In this document: positions 51,000-59,738 of the stretch, in pieces
Layout: every line of letters begins with the position of its first letter
How positions within the stretch are numbered: the first letter of the stretch is position 1
Source of the DNA: CAYQJS01 sp964417895
GTDB taxonomy: Bacteria; Chloroflexota; UBA6077; SHYK01
Direction: 5' to 3'
Length of the DNA stretch: 64,000 nt
Assembly: GCA_964417895.1 (NCBI GenBank)
Contig: CAYQJS010000007.1
Coordinates: 62,001 to 126,000, forward strand
The notes under the pieces: model-generated
Databases searched by the model: none
The model's input: the letters and a program-made list of their open reading frames with translations, nothing else
What the model was told of the DNA's origin: nothing
Translations under genes and position numbers: made by a program

Positions 51000-51845
51000 G
51001 TGCTCGTGGTTGAGAGCGTTGCCGAACTGCGGGCCGCCCGGGCGAACGCGCCTGGCCCGGTCGGCCTTGTCCCCACGATGGGGTACCTCCACGATGGCCA
51101 CATGTCGCTGGTCGCCCGCGCCCGGGCTGAATGCGCGACGACTCTGGTAAGCATCTTCGTCAATCCCACCCAGTTCGGGCCGGCGGAGGATTTCGCGCGC
51201 TACCCCCGTGACCTGGAGCGCGACCTGCGGCTCTGCGAGCGGGTGGGGGTCGATTTCGTCTTCACGCCCTCTGTTCCCGAGATGTACCCAGGAGACCACG
51301 CGACGTCCGTCGAAGTGGAGGGCCTCCAGGATCGATGGGAGGGAGCGAGCCGCCCCGGACACTTCCGAGGTGTCGCCACTGTGGTCGCTCGGCTGTTCCG
51401 GATTGCGCTGCCAGATCGCGCCTACTTCGGCGAGAAGGATTACCAGCAGCTGCAGATCATCCGGCGGATGGTGAACGATCTGCTCCTCGGCGTTCACGTC
51501 GTCGCGTGCCCCACCGTCCGTGAGCCCGACGGTCTAGCCATGAGCAGCCGCAACGCCTACCTGGGCGAAGCCGCCCGCCAGCGAGCCACAGCGCTATCAG
51601 CAGCCCTCCGTCACGCGCAGCGGTTGCTAGCCACGGGCAACCGTAGCGGCCCCGACCTCGCCGCGGCGATGCGGCGAGTGATCGAGGAAACGCCGGACGT
51701 CGAGCTCGATTACGCCGCCGTGGTGGACCCCGCGACCCTCGACCCCGTGGGAATCGTCCAGGCCGAAGCCCGCGCCCTCATCGCCGCACGGGTGGCAGGC
51801 GTCCGGCTCATCGACAACGCACCGCTCGTTCCGGCAGTGTCATGA
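51000..51845 (+). CDS. panC: Pantoate-beta-alanine ligase PanC
   Basis: A 281-residue ligase that joins pantoate and beta-alanine with ATP. The HIGH-like motif is in GLVPTMGYLHDGHMSLV. VNPTQFGPAEDFARYPRD, YFGEKDYQQLQIIRRMV with the conserved Lys, and the KMSKS-like MSSRNAYL are present. GTG 51000 follows GGTAGGTC. It forms a pantothenate operon with panB. Standard length. Confidence 0.96.
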   Translation: MLVVESVAELRAARANAPGPVGLVPTMGYLHDGHMSLVARARAECATTLVSIFVNPTQFGPAEDFARYPRDLERDLRLCERVGVDFVFTPSVPEMYPGDHATSVEVEGLQDRWEGASRPGHFRGVATVVARLFRIALPDRAYFGEKDYQQLQIIRRMVNDLLLGVHVVACPTVREPDGLAMSSRNAYLGEAARQRATALSAALRHAQRLLATGNRSGPDLAAAMRRVIEETPDVELDYAAVVDPATLDPVGIVQAEARALIAARVAGVRLIDNAPLVPAVS

Positions 51846-51906
51846 GTCGGTGTGCTCCCAGACATGACCGAGGCCTGTTGCGCTCTTTAGGGCACATTGG
51901 CGCTGA

Positions 51907-51912
51907 TATAAT
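51907..51912 (+). promoter_or_regulatory. Extended -10 promoter of the RelA/SpoT gene
   Basis: TGATATAAT gives TGn plus a perfect TATAAT about 20 bases upstream of the ATG at 51933, so the leader would be very short. No good -35 is present. Confidence 0.55.
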
Positions 51913-51932
51913 CGCTGCATCAGGTGAATGTG

Positions 51933-54116
51933 ATGGCAGCGACCGCCGTTAAGGGCGCGGATAGGCTCCTCGAGGCCGCCGGGCGATACCTGCCCGCGCG
52001 CGACATTGAGACGTTGCGGCGCGCCTACGAGATGGCCGCCGCAGCCCACGGCGAACAGCGGCGCGCCACGGGGGATCCCTACGTCTCCCATCCGGTGGCG
52101 GTCGCAGGCGTCCTCGCGGACCTTCATCTCGACGCCGCCACCCTCGCTGCCGCCCTCCTCCACGACGTTGTAGAGGACACGAGCATCGACCTGGCTACCA
52201 TCGAGGCGCAATTCGGCCGGGAGGTCGCCGCGATCGTCGACGGCGTCACGAAACTGGATCGCCTCCAGTGGGTGCCGGGCGGCGAGCGGCCCGTCGGCCT
52301 CCGCGAGGCCGAATGGGCAGAGAACCTGCGCAAGATGCTGCTGGCTATGGCCGACGATCTGCGAGTCGTCCTGGTCAAGCTCGCCGACCGGCTGCACAAC
52401 ATGCAAACTCTCCAGCCATTCCCCCCGGAGAAGCAGCGGCGCATTGCCCTGGAGACTATGGAGATCTACGCACCGCTCGCGAACCGGTTGGGCATCTGGG
52501 AGATGAAGTGGCAGCTCGAGGACCTTGCCTTCCGGTACATCGAGCCGGAAGCCTACAAGCAGATCGCCCGCGACGTGCAGGAGCGCCGAACTGAGCGGGA
52601 ACGGTACATCGCGAAGGCCGTCCGCGCCCTCAAGACCGAACTGGAAGCCGGCGGGATCCACGCTGAGGTCTTCGGCCGCCCTAAGCACCTGTACAGCATC
52701 CACCACAAGATGCAGGAACGCCAGGCCGACATCGGCCAGATCTATGACCTCCTCGCCGTCCGGGTGATCGTTCAGACCGTGTCGGAATGCTACAACGCCC
52801 TCGGTGTGGTCCACGGGCTGTGGCACCCACTGCCCGGCCAGTTCGACGATTACATCGCAACCCCGAAGGAGAGCGGCTACCAGTCGCTTCACACCACGGT
52901 GATCGCACTGGCGGGGAAGCCCCTCGAGATCCAGATCAGGACCGCCGAGATGAACCAGGTGGCGGAGCTTGGGGTTGCCGCCCACTGGCGCTACAAGGAG
53001 GGGCGGCGGCAGGACCCGAAACTCGACGCCAAGATCTCCTGGCTGCGCCAGCTCATGGACTGGCAGAAGGAGGTGGCCGGCGGCGCCGAGGAGCTGGTGG
53101 ACACGCTCCGCACCGACGTCTTCCAGCACCAGGTGTACGTTTTCACGCCGCGCGGCGAGATCAAGGAGCTTCCTAGCGGCGCGACCCCGCTGGACTTCGC
53201 TTACCGCGTCCACACCGAGATCGGGCACCGTTGCGTCGGCGCGAAGGTCAACGGCCGCCTGGTCTCCCTCAACCGCGAGCTCCAGAACAGCGAGGTAGTG
53301 GAGATCGTCACCAGCAAGTCGTCGCGGGGGCCGAGCCGAGACTGGCTCATTCCCGCCTACGGCTTCATCAAGACGGCCCACGCTCGGGAGAAGATCCGCC
53401 AGTGGTTCCGCCGCCAGGCGCGCGATGAGGCCGTGGCGCATGGGCGAGAGCTCGTGGACCGCGAGCTAAAGCGGCTCGGGCTCGTCGACGTCCGGCTCGA
53501 CGACATCGCCTCTGCGTTCAAGTACGAGCGCCTCGATGACTTCTTCGCAGCGATGGGCTATGGCGACATCCATCCGCAGCAGCTGCCCTCACGGTTATCA
53601 GCGGCGCTGCCGCAGCCGGAGCCCACGCTCCCCACGGTTGCGCCTCGCACGGAGGCGCAGGCCAGCGGAGTGCGAGTGAACGGGGTCGGCGACCTGTTCA
53701 CGCAGCTCGCCCGCTGCTGCACTCCGGTGCCGGGCGACGCCATCATTGGCTTCATCACCCGTGGACGGGGGATCACCGTGCACCGCACCGACTGCAGCAG
53801 CGTCCGCAACGAAGATGAGCCCGAGCGGCTCGTCGCCGTCGAGTGGGGCTCCCCCGGAAAGGGGATGTTTCCGGTCACGATGCGCATCGCGGCTCACGAC
53901 CGAGAGGGCCTCGTGCGCGACATCGCGGCGGTCGTGGCGGACGAGAAGCTGAGCTTCAGCAGCATGAACGTTTCCGTCCAGAAGGGCCAGACGGCTGTCT
54001 TGACCGCGACGATGGACGTGCCCGACCTGGAGAAGCTGAGCCGCGTCATGGCGCGCATCGAGACGGTGCGCGACGTATTCAGCGTGCGCCGCGACGTCGC
54101 CGGGGCGTCAGCGTAG
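51933..54116 (+). CDS. relA: Bifunctional RelA/SpoT homologue ((p)ppGpp synthetase/hydrolase)
   Basis: A 727-residue stringent-response enzyme. The HD hydrolase domain (about 45-200) has ALLHDVVEDTSID with intact HD and ED, so hydrolysis is likely. The synthetase domain (about 230-360) has GRPKHLYSIHHKMQ, YDLLAVRVIV and ESGYQSLHTTVI. TGS (about 400-460, VFTPRGEIKELPSGATPLDF), a zinc-finger/CC region (ARCCTPVPGDAIIGF) and ACT (640-727) follow. ATG 51933 has AGGTGA 5 bases upstream; GTG 51924 also possible. It probably both makes and destroys (p)ppGpp, with the ACT domain sensing amino acids or ribosome state. Confidence 0.96.
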   Translation: MAATAVKGADRLLEAAGRYLPARDIETLRRAYEMAAAAHGEQRRATGDPYVSHPVAVAGVLADLHLDAATLAAALLHDVVEDTSIDLATIEAQFGREVAAIVDGVTKLDRLQWVPGGERPVGLREAEWAENLRKMLLAMADDLRVVLVKLADRLHNMQTLQPFPPEKQRRIALETMEIYAPLANRLGIWEMKWQLEDLAFRYIEPEAYKQIARDVQERRTERERYIAKAVRALKTELEAGGIHAEVFGRPKHLYSIHHKMQERQADIGQIYDLLAVRVIVQTVSECYNALGVVHGLWHPLPGQFDDYIATPKESGYQSLHTTVIALAGKPLEIQIRTAEMNQVAELGVAAHWRYKEGRRQDPKLDAKISWLRQLMDWQKEVAGGAEELVDTLRTDVFQHQVYVFTPRGEIKELPSGATPLDFAYRVHTEIGHRCVGAKVNGRLVSLNRELQNSEVVEIVTSKSSRGPSRDWLIPAYGFIKTAHAREKIRQWFRRQARDEAVAHGRELVDRELKRLGLVDVRLDDIASAFKYERLDDFFAAMGYGDIHPQQLPSRLSAALPQPEPTLPTVAPRTEAQASGVRVNGVGDLFTQLARCCTPVPGDAIIGFITRGRGITVHRTDCSSVRNEDEPERLVAVEWGSPGKGMFPVTMRIAAHDREGLVRDIAAVVADEKLSFSSMNVSVQKGQTAVLTATMDVPDLEKLSRVMARIETVRDVFSVRRDVAGASA

Positions 54117-54183
54117 AGGGGATTGCGGAATCACAGCACCGCCCCGGGAGTCCGCAATCCGCACTCCACATTCCGCACTCGAA
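54117..54183. repeat. Short repeats of TCCGCA(A/C)TC type
   Basis: GATTGCGGAATC, then GTCCGCAATCCGCACTCC and CATTCCGCACTCG form imperfect direct and inverted repeats filling the gap between convergent genes. Confidence 0.45.
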
Positions 54184-55425
54184 TCAATCCACCAGAAGCT
54201 GCAGGTCGCCGATCGAGGCATCAAACGTGTGGCCCGAGCCGGACACCTCGAACGCAACGATGGATGTGGCCTGTCCCATCGCATGGGTGATGTCCAACTC
54301 GACCGGGACCCACACTCCTCGGTCGATAGGACTCCCCAGCGCCGTGGGCCGGTTCTCCGGGTTGGCATAGTAGAACCCCTGCGTCCAGGACTGGTCGGAG
54401 CCCCGGCGGTCCCTATACCGCAGGCGGAGCATCATCGGGTACTCGGAGCCCACGTAGCCGCCGCCGGACAGCGACGCGAAGTCCACACGGACGCGCGCGC
54501 TGAGTACGATGCGGCGGGCGCCGCTTACGTCGCGCTCCACCACCTGGCGCAGGCCCGTCTCATTGTGCGCGTCCACGACGCTGCTGCGCGTCACGCGCAG
54601 CGCCCGGTCCGGAGCCCCCGGTTGGCTGATCGCCACCACGTCCAGGCGACCCGGCACATCGGCTCGCCCTTGTTCGCGGTCTTCCCACGGCTCCCAGTCC
54701 GCGTACCCCGCCGCGAAATCAGCGTTCCTCAGCACGTTCTCCAAGAGGCCTGAGATCAGGTAGCCGCCTCCCGTGGCCGGTAATATGAGTTTGTGGCCCG
54801 CTTCGATCTCGACCGTTTCATCGCCGACGGCGGCGGCGCCTCGCCCCTCCCAGACAGATATCCGCGTGGCGTCCGACCCGGCCCGCACGGTGTATTCGCC
54901 CGGTACGAGGGCGATGGCGCCATGCGGAGTAACGAGATTTACCGTGTGAGCCTTCTCGGCCATCTGCGGAATCGAGACGCGGACCGCCCCGGACCTCAGC
55001 GCGAACTGGGCTTGAGTCGCCGCAGGATTCACCCGGCCGATGCGGGTCGCGCTCACCTGGAGGCGCGCTTCCGGATACAGCTCCAGCAGCGACCCGTCGA
55101 ACACTCGCAGACTGGCGACCGCTCCCGCGCTGGTCGCCACCTCATCCTCCTCGAACACCGATATGCCCTGGCGCGCGCTCGCTTCGTTGCGCTGGCCAGC
55201 CTCGCGATACAGGACGATTCCAGACAGTTGCTCCAGTGTCACGGGCACCGGCGCCGCGGCGTGCCGCGCTACGTCGAACGCCCAGCGGACTCCTCCGAAG
55301 GCGAAGACAAGCCATATCGCGAACGCGCCGGCCACCACGAGCCATGTGAGGCGCCGCATGCGCAACTCAGCCTCCCGCGACGGCCAGCCGCCTGCCGCCT
55401 CGGGGGTGCCGGCTTCCTGCCTCAC
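54184..55425 (-). CDS. Membrane-anchored FecR-like protein
   Basis: A 413-residue protein with one membrane helix (LTWLVVAGAFAIWLVFAFGG, about 24-43). An extracytoplasmic FecR-type domain follows (about 90-220: FEEDEVATSAGAVASLRVFD, LRSGAVRVSIPQ, TPHGAIALVPGEYTV), and then a beta-sandwich region (about 230-413) with RALRVTRSSVV and YPMMLRLRYRDR, resembling carbohydrate-binding modules. FecR domains often sense ligands or bind surface partners; no sigma factor or receptor gene is adjacent. GTG 55425 overlaps the tgt stop (GTGA), so it is coupled to tgt. Confidence 0.75.
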   Translation of the reverse strand: MRQEAGTPEAAGGWPSREAELRMRRLTWLVVAGAFAIWLVFAFGGVRWAFDVARHAAAPVPVTLEQLSGIVLYREAGQRNEASARQGISVFEEDEVATSAGAVASLRVFDGSLLELYPEARLQVSATRIGRVNPAATQAQFALRSGAVRVSIPQMAEKAHTVNLVTPHGAIALVPGEYTVRAGSDATRISVWEGRGAAAVGDETVEIEAGHKLILPATGGGYLISGLLENVLRNADFAAGYADWEPWEDREQGRADVPGRLDVVAISQPGAPDRALRVTRSSVVDAHNETGLRQVVERDVSGARRIVLSARVRVDFASLSGGGYVGSEYPMMLRLRYRDRRGSDQSWTQGFYYANPENRPTALGSPIDRGVWVPVELDITHAMGQATSIVAFEVSGSGHTFDASIGDLQLLVD

Positions 55426-56561
55426 GATACGCTCGCCCCGGAGAGGATGGCCGCGCGGTGAGGCCCGCCGCCCACCCGACGCAGCATCTCGTCGAATTCT
55501 CCCTCGCAGATCGCGCGGCGAGCCTCGGCTACCAGGCGTATCAAGAACCGAATATTGTGGAGGCTCGCGAGCCGAAGGCCGAGGTCCTCCCCCGCACGCA
55601 CCAGATGATGCAGATAGCCGGTTGAGAACTCCGTGCAGGCGGCGCAGTCGCAGTCGGCCTCAAGCGGGGTCGTGCGGCTCGCAAGCCCAGGCCGACGCAG
55701 GTTCAGAGTGCCCTGCCGCGTGAGCACCGTGCCGTTACGGCCCAGCCTCGTAGGGAGAACGCAGTCAAAGAGGTCGACACCTCGCGCGACCGCCTTCAGC
55801 ACGTCGCCCGGCGCGCCGACTCCCATCAGATAGCGAGGCCGATCCGGGGGGAGGGCAGCCACCGCGGCTTCGAGCGCCGGCCAGGTCTCCTCGCGCTGCT
55901 CGCCAATGCTCAGCCCGCCGATCCCGTACCCGTCGAACTCCATTGCAGCCAGAGCGGATGCAGCGCGGCGCCGTAGCTCGGTATCAATGCCACCCTGGAC
56001 GATGCCGAACACCGCCTGCCCCCGCGCGTGTCCGCTTGCCAGCGACCGTCGGGCCCACCGCACAGTCCGCTCGGTCGCCTCCAGGAGCTCCAGGCTCCTG
56101 CACGGGTAGGGAGGACATACATCAAGCGCCATGGCGATGTCCGACTCCAGCCCAGCCTGGACCTCCATCGCCAGCTCGGGCGTCAACGTGCGCTCCTCAC
56201 CATCCAGATGCGAGCGAAACGTGGCCCCGCGCTCGTCGATTCGACACAGATGGCGGAGGCTCAGCACCTGGAAGCCGCCGCTATCGGTCAGGATGGGACC
56301 TTTCCATCCCATGAAATGGTGAAGCCCGCCCGCCCCCCGAACCACGCCTGCACCGGGACGTTGCCACAGGTGGTACGTATTGGCGAGTACACACTGGGCC
56401 CCGGCGGAAAGCAGCTCTCGTGGCGCGAGCGCTTTGACCGACGCCTGCGTGCCGACAGGCATGAACGCGGGGGTCTCGATGGCGCCGTGGCGGGTCTCGA
56501 TGAGACCCGCCCGCGCATGGCTCCGCGGACATTCGGCGTGGATGGCGAAAGCGGCGCTCAC
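55422..56561 (-). CDS. tgt: Queuine tRNA-ribosyltransferase Tgt
   Basis: A 379-residue tRNA-guanine transglycosylase that swaps guanine 34 of GUN-anticodon tRNAs for preQ1. The nucleophile and general-base Asp are in ILTDSGGFQVLSL and GVDLFDCVLPTR. The zinc site is CDCAACTEFS with a His in GYLHHL or SLHN. PVGTQASVKAL and GIVQGGID are typical. I chose GTG 56561, with AGGGG upstream, since it starts at the family's first residues; ATG 56579 is possible. It works with queA at 57938, a second queuosine gene. Confidence 0.95.
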   Translation of the reverse strand: MSAAFAIHAECPRSHARAGLIETRHGAIETPAFMPVGTQASVKALAPRELLSAGAQCVLANTYHLWQRPGAGVVRGAGGLHHFMGWKGPILTDSGGFQVLSLRHLCRIDERGATFRSHLDGEERTLTPELAMEVQAGLESDIAMALDVCPPYPCRSLELLEATERTVRWARRSLASGHARGQAVFGIVQGGIDTELRRRAASALAAMEFDGYGIGGLSIGEQREETWPALEAAVAALPPDRPRYLMGVGAPGDVLKAVARGVDLFDCVLPTRLGRNGTVLTRQGTLNLRRPGLASRTTPLEADCDCAACTEFSTGYLHHLVRAGEDLGLRLASLHNIRFLIRLVAEARRAICEGEFDEMLRRVGGGPHRAAILSGASVS

Positions 56562-56620
56562 GTAACCCCTGCTATACATTGATTCGACTTCATGCCCGGC
56601 GCACCACTGGCGATGAAAGA

Positions 56621-56661
56621 TCACCCCCCACCCCAACCCTCCCCCGCAAGGGGGGAGGGGG
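56621..56661. repeat. G/C-rich palindromic repeat
   Basis: The unit CCCTCCCCCGCAAGGGGGGA with its C-rich leader is identical to the copy near 4647. It lies between divergent tgt and ruvB. Confidence 0.8.
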
Positions 56662-56758
56662 TATTTTCAGGTCAGTCGTGGTCGTTGCGGCGGTGGGGGC
56701 GGCGCCCTCATCATCACAGTCATTGGTTTTATACTTCGGCGATTTTCCGGGGGGGCAG

Positions 56759-57796
56759 GTGGCGGACCGGCTGGTCAGCGCGAGCCCGCGGGCCGAGGAT
56801 GAGGCCGTCGAGGCCACTCTTCGGCCACGGCGGCTGGATGAGTTCGTGGGCCAGGCCAAGATCAAGGAGAACCTGGCCATCTTCATCGATGCCGCACGGG
56901 CGCGCCAGGAGCCTATCGAACACGTACTCCTCTACGGCCCCCCCGGCCTGGGGAAGACGACCCTCGCCAATATCATAGCCGCCGAGATGCAGGTCAATAT
57001 CCGGACGACTTCCGGACCGGCCGTCGAGCATCCGGGCGAGCTCGCTTCAATCCTGACGCGACTCGGTCGCGGCGACATCCTCTTCGTCGACGAGGTCCAC
57101 CGGCTCAGCCGCATCGTCGAAGAGGCGATGTACCCCGCGATGGAGGACTTCGTCTGGGACATCATCCTGGGGAAGGGCCCCGCTGCGCAAAGCGTGCGCC
57201 TGAGCCTCCAGCGCTTCACGGTAATTGGAGCGACGACCCGCATCGCCATGCTCAGCGCCCCGCTCCGGGATCGGTTCGGTGTCACGTATCGGCTCGACTT
57301 CTACGATGAAAATGCGCTGGTGCAAATCCTGGAACGTTCGGCCCGCATCCTCGGGGTCCCGCTCGACGAGCCCGCAAGCCAGGAGATCGCCAGGCGATCA
57401 CGAGGAACGCCACGGATCGCCAATCGGCTCCTCAAGCGCGTGCGCGACTACGCCCAGGTGCGGGCCGACGGCTTCATAACGCACGATGTCGCTCAGGACG
57501 CGCTCGCTCGCCTGGAGGTGGACGAGCTGGGCCTCGACGAGGTAGACCGGAAGGTGCTCCTGGCTTTGATCGATAAGTTCGGCGGCGGCCCCGCCGGCGT
57601 CGAGACCATCGCGGCGGCTACGAGCGAGGAAGCAGACACCATCATGGACGTCTACGAACCGTTCTTGATCCAGCTGGGGTTCCTGGCGAGAACGCCCCGG
57701 GGCCGTGTAGCGACGGTTCGAGCCTACGAGCACCTGGGCCGCACCCCGCCGCCAGAAGCGGGACACAGCGACGACCGCCAGGCGCGCCTCCTATAG
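56759..57796 (+). CDS. ruvB: Holliday junction branch migration helicase RuvB
   Basis: A 345-residue AAA+ motor. Walker A is LLYGPPGLGKTTLA, Walker B ILFVDEVHRL, sensor 1 FTVIGATTRIAML, with RPRRLDEFVGQAKIKENL at the N-terminus and the winged-helix DNA-binding domain at the C-terminus (GGGPAGVETIAAATSEEADT). GTG 56759 is preceded by a G-rich tract and starts at the family position; the frame is open upstream across a repeat. RuvA and RuvC are not in the window. Confidence 0.96.
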   Translation: MADRLVSASPRAEDEAVEATLRPRRLDEFVGQAKIKENLAIFIDAARARQEPIEHVLLYGPPGLGKTTLANIIAAEMQVNIRTTSGPAVEHPGELASILTRLGRGDILFVDEVHRLSRIVEEAMYPAMEDFVWDIILGKGPAAQSVRLSLQRFTVIGATTRIAMLSAPLRDRFGVTYRLDFYDENALVQILERSARILGVPLDEPASQEIARRSRGTPRIANRLLKRVRDYAQVRADGFITHDVAQDALARLEVDELGLDEVDRKVLLALIDKFGGGPAGVETIAAATSEEADTIMDVYEPFLIQLGFLARTPRGRVATVRAYEHLGRTPPPEAGHSDDRQARLL

Positions 57797-57798
57797 GC

Positions 57799-57955
57799 GG
57801 TCCCAGGTCCCAAGTCCCAGGTCCAGGTCCCACTGGGCGACATAATGACTTCACCTAATGACGGCCGCGGGAGCCGGGGGTGTGGGCTGCACTCAGACTT
57901 GGGACTTGGGACTGTGGACTTGGGACCCTCCTCGGCTGTGGACTTGGGACTTTCG
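57799..57955. repeat. GACTTGGGAC simple repeats around the queA start
   Basis: Inverted and direct units of GGTCCCAAGTCCCAGGTCC (57801 region) and GACTTGGGACTTGGGACTGT, GACTTGGGACC and GACTTGGGACTTTC (57896-57955). The last units are translated or sit at the start of queA. Confidence 0.75.
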
Positions 57956-58957
57956 TCGTACAGCTACGACCTGCCCCCGGACTTGATCGCGCAGACGCCG
58001 ATCGAGCCCAGGGACGCAGCTCGCCTCCTTCTGCTCGATCGCGCGACAGCCTCTCTTGGGCACCATCGGGTCCACGAGCTGCCGTTGCTGTTGCGCGCGG
58101 GCGATCTCGTCGTCGCGAACCGGAGTCGCGTGCTCCCGGCGCGGCTCGTGGGTACCAAGGCCGAAAGCGGCGGGCGCGTCGAGCTGCTCCTGCTGCGCCC
58201 CCTCGGGGATCACCGCTGGGAGGCCCTCGTGGGCGGACGGCGATTGCGCGAGGGACAGCGGGTCCGGATCGCTCCCGACGTCAGCCTCGAGATCGGAGAG
58301 GCGACGGCCGCAGGCCGCGTCGTACACTTCCCACCCACGAGTGACCCTACCGACATGTTGCACCGCTACGGACAGGTCCCCCTGCCTCCGTACATCCGCG
58401 GATACACCGGTGACGGCGAGCGCTATCAGACCGTCTACGCCCGGGAGGAAGGCTCAGCCGCGGCTCCGACCGCTGGCCTGCATTTCACGCCTGAGCTGGT
58501 CGACCGGCTGCGCGCCGGGGGCGTCAGCTGGGCGACGGTAGTGCTCCACGTCGGTCTGGATACATTCAAGCCAATGGCGGACGAGGACGTGCGGCAGCAT
58601 CGGATCCACACCGAGTGGATAGAGGTCGATGGTACGGTCGTGGACGCCGTCGAGGCGGCGCACGACCGCGGAGGTCATGTTGTCGCCGTTGGTACGACGA
58701 CGGTGCGGGCGCTGGAGCACGCCGCGGGCGATGGCCGTCTCCGCCCCTATCGCGGCCCCGCCGATCTCTTCATCACACCGGGCTACGAGTTTCGCGTCGT
58801 AGACGCGCTCTTGACGAACTTCCACATGCCCCGTAGCTCGTTGCTGCTGCTGGTCGCTGCCTTCGCCGGGCGCGAGTCTATTCTGGACGCGTATCGGGAG
58901 GCCATGCGCCTCCAGTATCGGTTCCTCAGCTTCGGGGACGCGATGCTCGTCCGGTGA
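57938..58957 (+). CDS. queA: S-adenosylmethionine:tRNA ribosyltransferase-isomerase QueA
   Basis: A 339-residue enzyme that builds epoxyqueuosine on tRNA. YSYDLPPDLIAQTPIEPRDA is the family N-terminus. VANRSRVLPARL, TAGLHFTPELVDRL, HVGLDTFKPM and TNFHMPRSSLLLLVAAF follow. The frame is open to ATG 57845, but that part translates a simple repeat. GTG 57938 also begins inside the repeat (VDLGLSS). No start has a clear SD, so the true N-terminus is uncertain. Partner of tgt. Confidence 0.93.
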   Translation: MDLGLSSYSYDLPPDLIAQTPIEPRDAARLLLLDRATASLGHHRVHELPLLLRAGDLVVANRSRVLPARLVGTKAESGGRVELLLLRPLGDHRWEALVGGRRLREGQRVRIAPDVSLEIGEATAAGRVVHFPPTSDPTDMLHRYGQVPLPPYIRGYTGDGERYQTVYAREEGSAAAPTAGLHFTPELVDRLRAGGVSWATVVLHVGLDTFKPMADEDVRQHRIHTEWIEVDGTVVDAVEAAHDRGGHVVAVGTTTVRALEHAAGDGRLRPYRGPADLFITPGYEFRVVDALLTNFHMPRSSLLLLVAAFAGRESILDAYREAMRLQYRFLSFGDAMLVR

Positions 58958-58961
58958 TGAG

Positions 58962-58980
58962 ATATGATTACTTGTCATAT
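58962..58980. promoter_or_regulatory. Inverted repeat upstream of the RHH antitoxin, candidate operator
   Basis: ATATGA-7 bases-TCATAT lies 11 bases before the GTG start at 58992 and beside the TAGGAGG ribosome site. RHH antitoxins usually repress their own promoters at such sites. Confidence 0.5.
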
Positions 58981-58991
58981 TAGGAGGCGAC

Positions 58992-59234
58992 GTGGGGCGC
59001 GCCAAAGTGGCCGTTAGCATCGATGCGGGACTACTGCGAGAGGTAGACAGGCGCGTAGCGACGGGCGAATTCGCCAGCCGAAGCCAGGCCGTTGGTACTG
59101 CCCTCATACTGCTCCTGAGTCGCCACAACGCCCGGCAGCATCTGCTCGGGGAGCTTGCAAACCTCGACGCTGCAGAGGAGCGCTCGCTGGCCGACGAGGA
59201 CTTTGCCGCTGAAGCGTCGTGGCCGAAGTACTGA
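58992..59234 (+). CDS. Ribbon-helix-helix antitoxin (MazE-like/CopG)
   Basis: An 80-residue protein with an RHH N-terminus (AKVAVSIDAGLLREVDRRVA, SRSQAVGTALILLLS) and an acidic C-terminal tail (LDAAEERSLADEDFAAEA), the part that normally wraps the toxin. GTG 58992 follows TAGGAGG. The MazF-like toxin frame that should follow is cut to a stub (59219-59377), so this looks like an orphan antitoxin. It could still act as an antidote or regulator. Confidence 0.8.
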   Translation: MGRAKVAVSIDAGLLREVDRRVATGEFASRSQAVGTALILLLSRHNARQHLLGELANLDAAEERSLADEDFAAEASWPKY

Positions 59235-59377
59235 GAGGTGAGATTCATTGGGCTAAGCTCAGCCCGGTCCGGGGACTGATGCGAGGTCTAACGAGCGACC
59301 GGAGCCGACGATGTTCGCACGCATCCCACTGCCATAAATCCCGATTCGATTTGTCGCTCTCGATAAGCGGCCGATAA
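59219..59377 (+). pseudogene. Truncated MazF/PemK-type toxin stub
   Basis: GTG 59219 overlaps the antitoxin end by 16 bases. The first 20 residues, VAEVLRGEIHWAKLSPVRG, match the start of MazF toxins. The remaining 33 codons are unrelated, so everything after the first strand and loop, including the catalytic Arg and Thr/Ser, is missing. Confidence 0.7.
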
Positions 59378-59441
59378 CTGTTAATCATAACTATCTATTG
59401 ACAGCCATCATGTTCTGTGCTAGGATGATTTCTGAAATCGG

Positions 59442-59738
59442 ATGTCAGAAACTATGAACCCTGTAGAACGATCTCGAGACATTACCCTTCGACCAAGACG
59501 GCAGCTCACTCTCCCACCTGATATTTGTGAGCTGTTGGGCTTGCAGGTCGGTGATCGGCTGGAGCTCTCGGTCGCCGACGATGCGCTCGTGGTGAAACCC
59601 AAGAAGGCCGTTGCGCTCAAGGCCCTGGCTGAGATTCAGCGGGTGTTCCAGGAGTCAGGGGTAACCGAGGAAGAACTGCAGGAAGAGGGCGGGAAGATTC
59701 GCGAGCGGCTCTCTCGCACCCGCTATAGCGAGACGTAA
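59442..59738 (+). CDS. AbrB/SpoVT-domain antitoxin
   Basis: A 98-residue protein with a swapped-hairpin AbrB domain (about 11-52: ITLRPRRQLTLPPDICELLG, VGDRLELSVADDALVVKP) and a charged C-terminal helix (EIQRVFQESGVTEEELQEEG) that would bind its toxin. The gene precedes and overlaps a PIN-domain frame. AT-rich DNA lies upstream (59380-59440) with a TTGACA at 59398-59403 and TAGGAT at 59421-59426, spacing 17, a likely promoter. ATG 59442 or 59454 lacks a strong SD. Confidence 0.8.
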   Translation: MSETMNPVERSRDITLRPRRQLTLPPDICELLGLQVGDRLELSVADDALVVKPKKAVALKALAEIQRVFQESGVTEEELQEEGGKIRERLSRTRYSET

